In this document: piece after piece, positions 52,353 to 62,374 of the stretch
How the letters are laid out: each line of letters starts with the position of its first letter
Position numbering within the stretch: the stretch's first letter is position 1
Source: PALSA-612 sp963742925
GTDB lineage: Bacteria; Actinomycetota; Thermoleophilia; Gaiellales; Gaiellaceae
NCBI GenBank assembly: GCA_963742925.1
Contig: CAVUNV010000005.1
Coordinates: 434,001 to 498,000, forward strand
Reading direction: 5' to 3'
DNA length: 64,000 nt
Translations under genes and position numbers: made by a program
Notes under the pieces: generated by a model
Told to the model about the DNA's origin: nothing
Databases searched by the model: none
The model's input: the letters and a program-made list of their open reading frames with translations, nothing else

Positions 52353-52525
52353 GCCAGAACAGGAGTGTGGCAGAAGGGATCAGCCCTCGCCGCACAAGCA
52401 GACCATGACGCAGAGCAGACGTCCAGTCGGCGCCGTCCGCGGCCGGTCGAGGCACGAAGCGTCTGTCGAATCTGCCCGGGTGAGCAGCGGAAGCTGTGAC
52501 CGGACCCCGTTTTTTGGTCCAGTTG

Positions 52526-53375
52526 TTATGAGAGTTCTGGTTGGTTTTCCGTCCTGCAGTGGCGGGCGTATTCGGTGGGGGTTTGGTAGTTCAAGGATTG
52601 GTGGGGTCGGTAGTGGTTGTACTCGAGGCGCCAGTCGTTGATCAGGATCTGGGCTTCGTAGAGGGTGTTGAAGGACTCCATGTCGAGCAGCTCTCGGCGG
52701 AGGTGGCCGTTGAACGATTCGATGTAGGGATTCTGCCAGGGTGCTCCTGGCTCGATGTAGCCGGTGGTGACGCCGGTGAAGCGGCACCAGTCTTGGAGGG
52801 CGTGGGCGACGAGCTCGGGACCGTTGTCGCAACGGATCAGCTGGGGTGCAGTGCCGCGCCGCTCGACGATCCGCTCGAGCGTGCTGACGGTGTCGTCAGC
52901 GCCCATTCGGCGGGCTGCTGGCGTGGCCAGGGCCTCACGCGTGTACTCATCGGTGACGGTCAAGATCTTGATCGGCCGGCCGTCGGCTGTTTGGTCGAAC
53001 GAGGAAGTCGAGTGCCCAGACGTGGTTCGGGCAGGCCGCGGCCACATGGCCTGGCATCCGCTTGCCACGCCGGCGCCGACGCGGCCTGGCTGGCAGGCGC
53101 AGCCCCTCATCGCGCCACAACCTTTGCACCCGCTTGCGGTTGCAGACGAAGCCCTCGCGGCGAAGCAGCGCGTGGATACGTCGGTAGCCGTAACGAGGAT
53201 GGCGTCTGGCCAGCAGGCGAAGACGCTCGCGTAGCAGCGCCTCCGCCGGGACGCGCCGACGCTGGTAGCGCTGCGAGGAGCGATGCTGTCTCGTCGCCTG
53301 GCACGCTCTTCGTTCCGAAACCCGGAAACGGCCTTGCAGGTGCACGACCGCCCTGCGCCGCCGCTCCGGGCTCAG
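52526..53375 (-). CDS. IS3-family transposase OrfB (DDE integrase), one frame break
   Basis: Catalytic subunit. The N-terminal HTH_21 region is RHPRYGYRRIHALLRREGF. The rve domain has its first Asp in HVWALDF, second in LIRCDNGPELVAHAL and Glu in NPYIESFNGHLRRELLD, completing DDE. A break near 52995 separates ALDF from FDQTADGRPIKILTVTDEYT. The start is not independent: the frame begins next to the end of orfA (CTG 53375), as expected for programmed -1 frameshifting in IS3 elements. With the break it is inactive unless the break is a sequence error. Confidence 0.85.
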
Positions 53376-53659
53376 AAGTTTCCCCGGGACACCTCCCTCA
53401 GCATGTCGATGTCCAACGCCTGCTCGGCCACCATCCGCTTCAAGCGGGCGTTCTCCTTCTCCAGCTGCTTCAACCGCACGACGTCTTCGGGGCGCATCGC
53501 CTTGTACTGCACTCGCCAGCGCTGGTAGGTCTGGATCGACACCTCCAAGTGCCGACAGACGTCCTGCAGATCGGTGCCTTCGGCCAGTAGCCGATCCGCC
53601 TCCCGAAGCTTCCTGACGATCTGCTCCGGGCTGTGCCTCCTGCCCTTCACGAGAGTCAC
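53372..53659 (-). CDS. IS3-family transposase OrfA
   Basis: A 95-residue DNA-binding subunit: helix-turn-helix in SPEQIVRKLREADRLLAEG with CRHLEVSIQTYQRWRVQYKA, then a leucine-zipper-like LKQLEKENARLKRMVAEQAL. It ends SRGNF at 53372. The orfB frame begins within its last codons. Confidence 0.88.
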   Translation of the reverse strand: MTLVKGRRHSPEQIVRKLREADRLLAEGTDLQDVCRHLEVSIQTYQRWRVQYKAMRPEDVVRLKQLEKENARLKRMVAEQALDIDMLREVSRGNF

Positions 53660-53717
53660 CTCCTTCGCCCACTCGGGCGATCGTGACTCTCACAACGGCT
53701 GGACCAGTTTCAGGGGG

Positions 53718-53786
53718 TCAGGTCACCCCGAGACCGACGACCGTGCCTCCGACGATGAGTGCGAGCGCCAAACGAAACCGTCTCAT
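53718..53786 (-). pseudogene. Secreted-protein gene cut by the IS element
   Basis: A perfect ribosome site AAGGAGGTG lies 6 bases before ATG 53786. The product MRRFRLALALIVGGTVVGLG is a clear signal peptide, but the IS right end begins at 53725 and the frame stops 8 bases inside it. The missing part is not identifiable on the far side of the IS. Confidence 0.65.
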
Positions 53787-54459
53787 CGAAAACACCTCCT
53801 TCCACGAACCACCGTGCGCCAGCCGCGTTACCGATTGATCACGGCCCGGTAAGAGCGACGGAAAACGACCGCACCACCCCACCACGCCGGTCCGCGAGTC
53901 CCAGCACCTGCCCCGCCCCGGAGGAGAGGCGATTGACCTTGCCCCTTCTGCGCCCTCTGAGTGGTCCCCGAGGGCCGGTCGGTAGACGCGGCAGCCCGGA
54001 TCAGCAGAGGCAGACTCGGTAGAGACAGAGACGGCCCAGCCGCTGATCAAGAACCCGGTCTTCTGGCGCGCCTCGGGCGACAGCGGGGGCACCGGAGGGC
54101 ACGTGGTCGGCGCAGCGTGCAAGTCGGCGGCTAGGAAGCGAGCAGCAGCGGCTCGTCGGGCTCGAGCAACGCCGGCCTTTCGTTGCGCACCGATTTCATG
54201 AGCCTTGAGGCGGCCGGGCGATCATCAGCGCGGCGTCGAGCGGCTGCTCATTGGGCGCTTCGCTTTTCGATCAGGTGCCGCTGATGCGTCCGAACGACGT
54301 GCGACCCGAGCGACCCTAGGCGGAGGCGAGAACGTTGCCATGAATCACTGATGTAGATCAGCGATAGCCCCTATAGCGGTGCGAGGCGCGTGGGAGAAAA
54401 TTGGGGTGTCGCGCGAGGGGCGAGACTTCTTCGCGACGTTGGGAGGCTATGTCTGCTGA
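53787..54459. other. Gene-poor region upstream of an ABC exporter
   Basis: A possible C-terminal remnant on the minus strand (54134-54260) reads NEQPLDAALMIARP, then RLMKSVRNERPALLEPDEP and LLLAS with one frame break. CTGAT-GTAG-ATCAG (54348-54361) is a small inverted repeat about 100 bases before the ABC gene, a candidate operator. Nothing else is recognisable. Confidence 0.35.
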
Positions 54460-55362
54460 GTGGGAGGAGCGGTGCTCAGTTTCCGGCAGGTGAGCAAGCG
54501 GTTCGGGGCGGTGCAGGCGCTCACGGAGTGTTCGTTTTCGGTCGGGCGTGGGCGGATGCTTGGCTTCCTCGGCCCGAATGGCGCGGGGAAGACGACGGCG
54601 ATGCGCGCGGTGTTCGGGCTTATCCGACTCGACCGTGGCGAGGTGTTCTGGGACGGTGGGGTGGTCGGGCTGGCGGAGCGGCTGCACTTTGGCTACATGC
54701 CGGAGGAGCGTGGTCTCTACCCGCGGATGCCGGTCGGCGAGCAGCTCGTCTACTTCGGGTGCCTGCACGGACTTGACACCGGGGCGGCGCGGGCGGCGGC
54801 ATCGGACTGGCTCGAGCGGCTTGGCCTCGCCGACCGCGGCGGCGCGAAGGTCGAGGAGCTTTCGCACGGCAACCAGCAGCGTGTGCAGCTTGCGGCGGCG
54901 TTGCTTCATGAGCCGGAGCTGCTTGTTCTTGATGAGCCGTTCGCGGGCCTCGACCCGGTCGCTGTGCGCACGCTCGCGGAGGTGCTTCGCGGCGAGGCGG
55001 CGCGCGGCGCCGCCGTCCTCTTCTCCAGCCATCAACTCGAGCTTGTGGAGGACATCTGCGAGGAGGTCGCGATCATCGACCACGGCCAGATCGTCGCGAC
55101 AGGCGAGGTAGGCGCGCTGCGGCGCCGTTCGCAGCGGCGGCAGATCGAGCTGCAGCTCGAGGGCGCACCGCCGGAGTGGCTGCCGGATGTCGCCGGAGTC
55201 GAGCTTGTGGAGCGCCGTAACGGCGACCTGCGGTTGTTGGCGGGCCGAGAGGTCGACCCGAAACGGGTGCTCGCGGCGGCGGAGCGGACGGGTCGGGTCG
55301 TCGAGTTCAGCTACGGCCCGCCCTCGCTTGCGGAACTCTTCCTCGAACTGGTGGGGCGATGA
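54460..55362 (+). CDS. ABC-2 type exporter ATPase (NatA-like)
   Basis: A 300-residue ATPase. Walker A GPNGAGKTTAMRAVFG, Q-loop GYMPEERGLYPRMPVGEQL, signature LSHGNQQRVQLAAAL, Walker B ELLVLDEPFAGLDP, H-loop VLFSSHQLELVEDICEEVAI. The EERGLY Q-loop and SHGNQQ signature are typical of the NatA/YhaQ subgroup that powers Na+ or drug export. GTG 54460 is used; GTG 54472 (VLSFRQVSKRFGAV) is possible. It overlaps its permease by four bases. Confidence 0.9.
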   Translation: MGGAVLSFRQVSKRFGAVQALTECSFSVGRGRMLGFLGPNGAGKTTAMRAVFGLIRLDRGEVFWDGGVVGLAERLHFGYMPEERGLYPRMPVGEQLVYFGCLHGLDTGAARAAASDWLERLGLADRGGAKVEELSHGNQQRVQLAAALLHEPELLVLDEPFAGLDPVAVRTLAEVLRGEAARGAAVLFSSHQLELVEDICEEVAIIDHGQIVATGEVGALRRRSQRRQIELQLEGAPPEWLPDVAGVELVERRNGDLRLLAGREVDPKRVLAAAERTGRVVEFSYGPPSLAELFLELVGR

Positions 55363-56504
55363 GCGGACGGCGCGCGATCACGCTCGTCGCCGGGCGCGAG
55401 ATCCGCGAGCGCCTGCGCAGCAAGCTGTTCCTCATCTCGACGCTGGTCATGCTCCTCGTCGTGGGCGGGTCGACCGCGTTGAACGGGGCACTCTCGAAGG
55501 AGGAGACGTACCGAGTCGCGGTGACGGCGCCGGCGCCGACTGGCCTCGTCGCCGCGCTCCAACGTGCGGCCAAACCCTTCGACGACGCGAAAGTGCAGTT
55601 GCGCGTGGTCGCCTCGCCGCAAGCCGGACGGCAGGCGCTCGAAGCCAAGCAGGTCGACGCGCTCCTGCTCCTGTCGGCCGACCGGCTCGTCTTCCGGGCG
55701 AACGTCGACGCGAAGGCCGCTGCGATTGCAGACACAGCGGTGCGCGCGGTCCGCCAGCACCTGCCGCCGGCACCGGAACTGATGACATCAACGCTCCATC
55801 GTCCGGACACGAAGATCACCGACGCCGCAACCCTGGTCGCGTATGTCGGCTCGCTGCTCCTGCTCATGTCACTGGCGATCTACGGCCAATGGGTGGTCAG
55901 CGGCGTCGTCGAGGAGAAGAACAACCGCGTCGTCGAGGTGATCCTCTCGACGGTGCGGCCACGCCACCTGCTCGCCGGCAAGGTGATCGGCATCGGCCTG
56001 CTCGGACTCGCGCAGCTCGCGCTCATCGCCGGCCTCGCCGCCACCCTTCTCGCCGCCGGGGTCTTCGACGCCCCGGCCGGACTCGGCGGCAGCCTCGCGC
56101 TCGTCATCCCCTGGTTCGCGCTCGGGTTCGCGCTCTACGCGGTCGCCTACGCCGCCGCCGGCGCGCTCGCCTCCCGACAGCAGAACGCAGAAACGGCGGG
56201 ACAACCGGTCACCTACACGCTCCTCGCCGCCTACTTCGCCGGCTACATCGCACTCTCAACCAACATGGACGGCCTGCTCGCAAACGTCCTCACCGTCTTC
56301 CCGCTCACCGCGCCACTCGTGCTACCCGCCCGCAGCGCGCTCGCCGGCGTACCACTCTGGGAACACGCGCTCGCCGTCGTGCTCGTCCTCGCCTCGATCT
56401 ACGCACTCGTCCGCTTCGCCGGCCGCGTCTACGCCCACGGCCTCCTCCACACCGGCCCCCGCCTCGGCGTACGTGCTGCCTGGCACCTCACCCGCCAGCC
56501 CTAA
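55359..56504 (+). CDS. ABC-2 type exporter permease (NatB-like)
   Basis: A 381-residue membrane partner. Helix 1 (LFLISTLVMLLVVGGSTALN) is followed by an external domain to about residue 165, then five helices including VAYVGSLLLLMSLAIYGQWV, KVIGIGLLGLAQLALIAGLA and ALAVVLVLASIYALVRFAGR. VVEEKNNRVVEVILSTVRPR is the conserved coupling loop of NatB/YhaP permeases. Overlapping ATG with the ATPase stop confirms the operon. Confidence 0.88.
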   Translation: MSGRRAITLVAGREIRERLRSKLFLISTLVMLLVVGGSTALNGALSKEETYRVAVTAPAPTGLVAALQRAAKPFDDAKVQLRVVASPQAGRQALEAKQVDALLLLSADRLVFRANVDAKAAAIADTAVRAVRQHLPPAPELMTSTLHRPDTKITDAATLVAYVGSLLLLMSLAIYGQWVVSGVVEEKNNRVVEVILSTVRPRHLLAGKVIGIGLLGLAQLALIAGLAATLLAAGVFDAPAGLGGSLALVIPWFALGFALYAVAYAAAGALASRQQNAETAGQPVTYTLLAAYFAGYIALSTNMDGLLANVLTVFPLTAPLVLPARSALAGVPLWEHALAVVLVLASIYALVRFAGRVYAHGLLHTGPRLGVRAAWHLTRQP

Positions 56505-56517
56505 CGAGCTGCTCAAC

Positions 56518-57399
56518 CTACTCGTCTCTTGCGCCGTGGCGGGACGCTGCGGCGCTCGGGGTGACGGTGCGAGCGAGGAGCACTGCGCTGATGATGAGCG
56601 AGGAGAAGGCGGCAAGTTGTAGCGCGCCCTTTGGGCCGCGGGGTAGCTGTTCTCCGAAGACGACGAAGCCGGCGGCGATCGGTACTGCATTCGTGGCGAG
56701 AGTTGCCAGCCCGGCGGCGACGAGTGCGTTGCCGTGCTGGAAAGCCCCCTGAAGGACGCTTGTGCCGAGCGCGTAGCAGACGATCAAGGTGATGACCGCG
56801 ACGAACCAGACTCCCCCGTAGACGACGAGCTTTGCAGAGATGTCGCCGACCGCGAACAGCAGACCGGCTGCGAGTCCGAGAGCCGGGGCGCGTGTGAGCC
56901 CGAGACCGAAACGAGCGAGCAGGAGCGCGGCACCAGTCGAACCGACGATCCAGATCGTGACGTCACGCCAGTCCGGGGGATGGTCGGTCTGGCGGGTGTC
57001 GACCAGGGAGAGAGCGAGGAGGACGAGTCCGGTGAGCGCGACCACGACAGCGATCTGCTCGTGCCGGGCGAGTCGGCTCGGTCGTCCATGGGCGGTTGCG
57101 AGTGCGAGAACGGCGATGCCGGAGGCGCAGACGGCCTGCACGAGCGAGATCGGCGCAAGGTAGAGCGCTACGACGTACACCAGCCAGCCGGCTGTCTCGG
57201 TCCCGAAGCCGACCACCCAGTCTCGATCGGCGAGCAGCAGCGAGACGAATCGACGCGGCCGCCGAGCCGAGAAAGCCGGCATCGCGGCGGCGGCGTCGTG
57301 CTCTCGCGAATACGCCCAGTTGACCGCGACGGCCGAGACGAGAGCGAGCACGAGTCCGATCGAGATACTCACGCTCAGCTCCCGTGCGGCCGCTCGCAA
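56518..57399 (-). CDS. DMT-family permease (paralogue of the 45.3 kb gene)
   Basis: A 293-residue protein with nine to ten helices: ISIGLVLALVSAVAVNWAYS, GWLVYVVALYLAPISLVQAV, IAVVVALTGLVLLALSLVDT, LGLAAGLLFAVGDISAKLVV, LATLATNAVPIAAGFVVFGE. Block for block it matches the DMT protein of the MprF-like operon, but it ends normally after SRHGARDE. It converges with the NatB-like gene. The substrate is unknown. Confidence 0.85.
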   Translation of the reverse strand: MRAAARELSVSISIGLVLALVSAVAVNWAYSREHDAAAAMPAFSARRPRRFVSLLLADRDWVVGFGTETAGWLVYVVALYLAPISLVQAVCASGIAVLALATAHGRPSRLARHEQIAVVVALTGLVLLALSLVDTRQTDHPPDWRDVTIWIVGSTGAALLLARFGLGLTRAPALGLAAGLLFAVGDISAKLVVYGGVWFVAVITLIVCYALGTSVLQGAFQHGNALVAAGLATLATNAVPIAAGFVVFGEQLPRGPKGALQLAAFSSLIISAVLLARTVTPSAAASRHGARDE

Positions 57400-57462
57400 G
57401 GCAAGGCTGGACCCGAGCGGGTCGCCGCGTGTCTGCTCGCGGCCGTTGCGTCTCGTGTGTGG

Positions 57463-58267
57463 TCAGGAGGCAAGGTCGCGGCGGTCGAAGGCGATCGGCG
57501 CAAGAACGCAGGCAATGACGGTAATCGCAAGCAGGACCCCGATGTGACCAGCGTCGAGCCCGTGCCGGAGTGGATCGCTGGCCGCGTAGTGGTAGAACGG
57601 TGACGCCTTTCGGAGCGGCTCGAGCGCGTCGACGAGCGGCGCGAGCGCATTGACGAGGTAGGCGGCGACCGCTGCGGCCGCCGCGACTCCGATCGCTCTT
57701 GCCCGGTGCCCCCAGGCTGCGCCGACGAGGAGGGCGATGCAACCGTAGGCGAGCGCCAAGAGTCCGGCACTGACTGTCGCAGCGAGCAGGTGGCCAGGCG
57801 AGACGTTCATGCCGACGGCGGCTCGCTCCGACCAGGAGCGAGATCCAGAGCACCAGGCTCAGCGCGGTGAGCTCGATGGTCAGCGCAGCGAGCTTGTCGA
57901 GCACGAGGCGTCGTCGGGAGACTGGGGTTGCAAGCAGAAGATCGAGTGTGCCTTGCTCCTCTTCTCCGGCAACTGCGCGTGCGCCGGCTCCGATTGCGAC
58001 GACGAGCATGAGCAGGGGCAACATGAACGCAAACAGCTCGGCTCCCAGGTAGCCGGCGCCGGAGACGTAGTCGAGCTGACCTCCGAAGCTGACGAATCCC
58101 TTGACCGCCTCGGGGTAGTCCTCGACGAGCTTGTTGAGGCTCGGGTTGTCCCTGACCGACGGGTAGACGGCGATCATCAGGGCGACGGTGCCGATCAGTC
58201 CCATGCTCCACCAACCGATCGCCCGACGGCTGTCGCGCAGGGTCTTGAGAGCGATGTTACGCAGCAC
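57463..58267 (-). CDS. ABC-2 type permease, one frame break
   Basis: About 268 residues: N-terminal LKTLRDSRRAIGWWSMGLIG, then a helix GTVALMIAVYPSV, external NKLVEDYPEAVKGFVSFGG, helices AELFAFMLPLLMLVVAIGAG and LTALSLVLWISLLVGA. A break near 57812 leads to MNVSPGHLLAATVSAGLLAL, GVAAAAAVAAYLVNALAPLV and GVLLAITVIACVLAPIAF. EEEQGTLDLLLATPVSRRRL is the coupling loop of antibiotic-type ABC-2 exporters. It overlaps its ATPase gene by 11 bases. Confidence 0.82.
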
Positions 58268-59159
58268 GCTGCTTCTCCTGTGTGCCGTAGAGGCTGAGGA
58301 AGATGTCCTCGAGGTCGGCTTCGTGGCTGTCGACGGCCAAGACGTGGTGTCGAGCGAGTGCTTTCACGAGGGCGTCCGCCTCACCGTCGAGCGCGAACAG
58401 AACCACGGTGCCGTGCCGGTCCAGCTGCCGGACACCGGGAACGTCGTCGAAGGCACCCTGCGGGGGCACGACGGCGAAGCTGACCTCGACGCGCGTGAAG
58501 GCGCGGGCGCGTAGCGTCTCGACCGCCTCGACGAGAACGAGTTCGCCGTCGCGGATCAGCGCGACCCGGTCGGCGACTTGTTGCACCTCGGGAAGTACGT
58601 GGGAGCTGAGGAAGACGGTGCGCCCGTCGTCCTTCGTCTCGCAGATCAACTGGTGCAGGATCTGCTGGACGAGAGGATCGAGTCCCGCCGACGGCTCGTC
58701 GAGCACCAGCAGCTCGGGCCTGTGCATGAACGCCTGGATGAGGCCGAGCTTCTGTCGGTTCCCTTTCGACAGCGCCCTGATCGGGCGCTCGAGCTCGACC
58801 TCCAGGCGTTCGGCGAGGCCGGGTGCGTCGCCGAGCCTCTCGAGGCCGCGGAGGTGAGCGAAGTAGGAGAGCAGCTCGTGTCCGGTCAACCGCTCGTACA
58901 GACGCAGGTCCCCCGGCAGGTAGCCGACGCGGCGGCGGACTGCGATGCCGTCCCGCCGCGGATCGAGTCCAAACACTTCGACGCGGCCGCGAGTCGGCCG
59001 GATCAGGTCGAGCACGAGCCGAATCGTCGTCGTCTTACCGGCCCCGTTCGGGCCGAGGAACCCGAACACCTCGCCCGCACGGATCTCCAGGTCGACATCG
59101 ACGATCCCCCGCGTAGCGCCGTAGAACTTCGTCAACCTCTCGCAGCGAACGACGCTCAC
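58257..59159 (-). CDS. ABC-2 type exporter ATPase (CcmA/DrrA-like)
   Basis: A 300-residue ATPase. Walker A GPNGAGKTTTIRLVLD, Q-loop GYLPGDLRLYERLTGHELL, signature ALSKGNRQKLGLIQAF, Walker B LLVLDEPSAGLDPL, H-loop TVFLSSHVLPEVQQVADRVA. The C-terminal region after 215 resembles DrrA-type regulatory tails. First gene of a two-gene exporter on the minus strand. Upstream 59160-59417 contains no clear gene and probably its promoter. Confidence 0.9.
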   Translation of the reverse strand: MSVVRCERLTKFYGATRGIVDVDLEIRAGEVFGFLGPNGAGKTTTIRLVLDLIRPTRGRVEVFGLDPRRDGIAVRRRVGYLPGDLRLYERLTGHELLSYFAHLRGLERLGDAPGLAERLEVELERPIRALSKGNRQKLGLIQAFMHRPELLVLDEPSAGLDPLVQQILHQLICETKDDGRTVFLSSHVLPEVQQVADRVALIRDGELVLVEAVETLRARAFTRVEVSFAVVPPQGAFDDVPGVRQLDRHGTVVLFALDGEADALVKALARHHVLAVDSHEADLEDIFLSLYGTQEKQRAA

Positions 59160-59417
59160 GACTCAACCACCGACGAAGAACCACCGGAAATCACCTCGCG
59201 CATGAACACAGCCTTCACCGAACAAGTTGGCCGGGCATCAGGGCGGCCGCTGAACGAGAGGCGGAAAGCCCGCAGGCGATGTCGTTCTGCCATGGCGGTG
59301 ACGGCTCTGACCCGTCGATCCTGTGAGCGCCCGTCCGCCGAGAACGGCGGACTCAGAGCGGCCGGCTGGCAGCGACTCGTCGCTCGAGCAGCGGCCGAGT
59401 ATCGGGCGGAAGTCACG

Positions 59418-62260
59418 TCATGGCCTCGCGGCAGCGCCCGCGGAGCGCCGCAGCCGGCGTTCGAGCAGTTTCTTGGCCTCGGTGGCCCACAGCACCAGGC
59501 TCGCGAGTCCGGTGCAGATCAGCCATTCGTCGAGCGCGAGCGGTGCCGTGCCGAACGGTTTGTTGAGGAAGGGCAGCTGCACGACCGCGACTTGGAGTAG
59601 GGCGGAGAGCGCGATCGCACCCCACAGGAAGCGGTTCGTGAACAGCCGGTGGAAGGCGCTCGTGTGGTCGGAGCGGGCGTTGAAGCAGTTGAAGAGTTGC
59701 GCGAGGACGAGGGTCGTAAACGCCATCGTCCGCGCCTCCACGACGTTTCCGGAGTCACCGACGATTCCGCCGGGAAGGCGGAGGTCGAGCGCGACAAGTG
59801 TGACGACTGCCATCACCGCGCCGACCCAGACGATGCCGATCCACATCTCGGTGTCGATCACGCGGTCGGTGAGTCCGCGCGGCGGCCGTCGCATGACGTT
59901 GTCCGGAGGCGGGTCCATCCCGAGCGCGAGCGCCGGCGCGCCGTCGGTCAAGAGGTTGATCCAGAGGATCTGCGTAGCGAGCAGCGGCACCGCGATCGCC
60001 TCGCCGGTGTTCTCCAGGCCGATCACGCTCGCGAGCACGACCCCGAAGAACATCGTGAAGACCTCGCCGATGTTCGACGAGAGCAGGAAGCGCAGGAACT
60101 TGCGGATGTTCGCGAAGATCCCGCGACCCTCGCGGATGGCGCTGACGATCGTGGCGAAGTTGTCGTCGGCGAGGATCATGTCTGCCGCCTCTTTGGCGAC
60201 GTCGGTGCCGGCGATGCCCATCGCGACGCCGATGTCGGCCGCCTTGAGCGCGGGCGCGTCGTTGACTCCGTCGCCCGTCATCGCGACGATCCTCCCGTGC
60301 GCGTGAAGCGCGTCGACGATCCGCAGCTTGTGCTCTGGCGCCACACGGGCATAAACCGAGACCTCCAGGACCGTGGCTGCGCGCTCGTTCGTCGTCGAGC
60401 GCCTCGAGTTCGTCGCCCGTAACGACGCGTGAGCCGACCGGGGCGATGCCGAGATCGGCTGCGATCCGGGCCGCCGTGTGCGGGTGGTCGCCGGTGATCA
60501 TCAGTGCACGCACGCCAGCGGCACGTGCCTCCGCGATTGCCTCCCCGGCCTCCGGCCGAGGAGGATCGATGATCCCGACCATCCCGAGATAGACAAGCTC
60601 CCGCTCGATCGACTCGTCCTCAGGAAGCCGCTCGCCCGCAGGCAGCGGCCGATAGGCGACAGCCAGCGTCCGCAACGCCATATCGGCGAGGCGGTCGACG
60701 GAGGCGAGGATCTCGCTCCGCCGGGCGTCCGTTAGCAGCCGCACATCGTCGCGGAGACGCTCCTTGGTGCAGCGGGCCAGCAGGACGCCCGGAGCGCCTT
60801 TCGTAACGACGATGCCGCCGTCACCTGCGATGTCGGTGTGCAGTGTGCTCATCAGCCTGCGCTCGGGAGTGAACGGAACCTCGCCCACGCGCTCGAACCG
60901 CGAGCGACGTGTCTCGGTCAGCCCCTCGACCTTCGCCTCCGCGACAAGAAAGGCCGCTTCCGTCGGGTCGCCCTGGATCGTCCACTCGCCGACCTCCTCA
61001 CGAAGCACAGCGTCGTTCGCCAGGCTCCCGGCCGCAAGAACCGCCTGGACCTCGTTCAGCAGAACCGGGTCGTCGAGCGGCCGCCCGTTCACGCGCAGCT
61101 CGCCCTCGGGTCGGTAGCCGCTGCCGGTGACGTCGACTGCTCCCGAGCCGGTCACCACCTTCTGAATAGTCATCTCGCTCTTCGTCAGCGTCCCGGTCTT
61201 ATCCGAGCAGATCACCGACGCGGACCCGAGCGTCTCGACCGACGACAGCTTCTTCACGATCGCGCGCTGCTGCGCCATCCGCTGCACCCCGAGCGCGAGC
61301 ACAACTGACAGCACGGCCGGGAGCCCCTCCGGCACGGCCGCGACGGCGAGCGAGACGCCGACGAGTAGCACCGAAACGAGGTCGGAGGCCGTGCTGATGT
61401 TTGCGGTGAGCAGGATCGCGCCGACCACCACGAGCGCGATCGCGATCACCGCGATCCCGAGCATCCGTCCCAGCCGGTCGATCTCCCTCTGCAGCGGTGT
61501 CGGTAGCTCGACCGTGCGGCCGAGCAAGCGAGCGATATTGCCCATCTCCGTCGCCATCCCGGTCGCCGTCACGACGGCCCGGCCCCGCCCGCGCGCGACC
61601 GCGGTACCGCTGAAGACCATGTTCACCCGGTCGCCCAGTCCGAGCGGCTCCGCGATCGGGCCGACCTCCTTCAGCACCGGCTCGCTCTCCCCCGTCAGGG
61701 ACGCCTCGGCCACGGTCAGCGAGGCCGCCTCGACGAGCCGCCCGTCAGCGGCGACGGCGTCACCCTCGGCGAGCAGGAGGACGTCTCCCGGCACGACGTC
61801 GGCCGCGGGAACGCGCTCCTGGCGCCCGTCGCGCACGACACCCGCCGTCGCCCCCGCTATCCGCTGCAACGCCGCCACCGCCTGCTCGGCCCGCGCCTCC
61901 TGCACGTAGCCGAGCACCGCGTTGGCGACGATGATCGCCGCAATCACAATCGCGTCGAATGGCGCCTCCTCGCCGCCCTCCAGTACCCACGCCACCAGCG
62001 AGACCACGACGGCGGCAAGCAGCAGAGTAGATCAGCGGATCAGCGAACTGGCCGAGGAACTTCCGCCACGCCGACATCTGCTCCGCTGCCTCGAGCTGGT
62101 TCGGCCCACACCGCGCCAGCCGTGCCTTCGCTTCCGCCTCACTTAAGCCTTGACGAACGTCGGTACCGAGCGCAGCCGCCACCTCGTCCACCGTGCGCCG
62201 CCAGACGTCGGTCGAGCCCGACGGGCTCGCATCGGCGTCGCTGTCATTCGTCACACTCAC
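59418..62260 (-). CDS. Ca2+-type P-type ATPase (P2), two frame breaks
   Basis: About 947 residues. N-terminal cation ATPase domain (VDEVAAALGTDVRQGLSEAE, ARLARCGPNQLEAAE), actuator loop AEASLTGESEPVLKE, membrane motif VAAVPEGLPAVLSVVLALGV (PEGL of Ca2+/Na+ pumps), phosphorylation site VICSDKTGTLTKSEMTIQ, hinge MTGDGVNDAPALKAADIGVA, and C-terminal helices with QILWINLLTDGAPALALGMD. Frames change near 62012 (after FADPLIY) and near 60395 (after LDDER, resuming AATVLEVSVYARVAPEHKLR). All catalytic motifs are intact, so the breaks look like errors. It probably exports Ca2+ or Mn2+. Confidence 0.88.
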
Positions 62261-62374
62261 CTCCCGCCCAACGAGCGTGGCATATCCCTACGCGGGCTGT
62301 GCGTCCGCAACGAGTTCGACCGGGGCAAGCTCGTACTGACCGTCTGGCCTGGGTTCCGCACGTCCGGGCAAGCC

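Larger units (their letters stand above)
52497..53725 (-). mobile_element. IS3-family insertion sequence
   Basis: About 1,229 bp with imperfect terminal inverted repeats. The left end TGACCGGACCCCG...GGTCCAG...GTTATGAGAGT matches the right end read backwards, TGACCTGACCCCC...GGTCCAG...GTTGTGAGAGT. It carries orfA and orfB on the minus strand. The flanks (AGCTG left, CCCGA right) show no target duplication. The right end lies inside the start of a secreted-protein gene. Confidence 0.85.
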
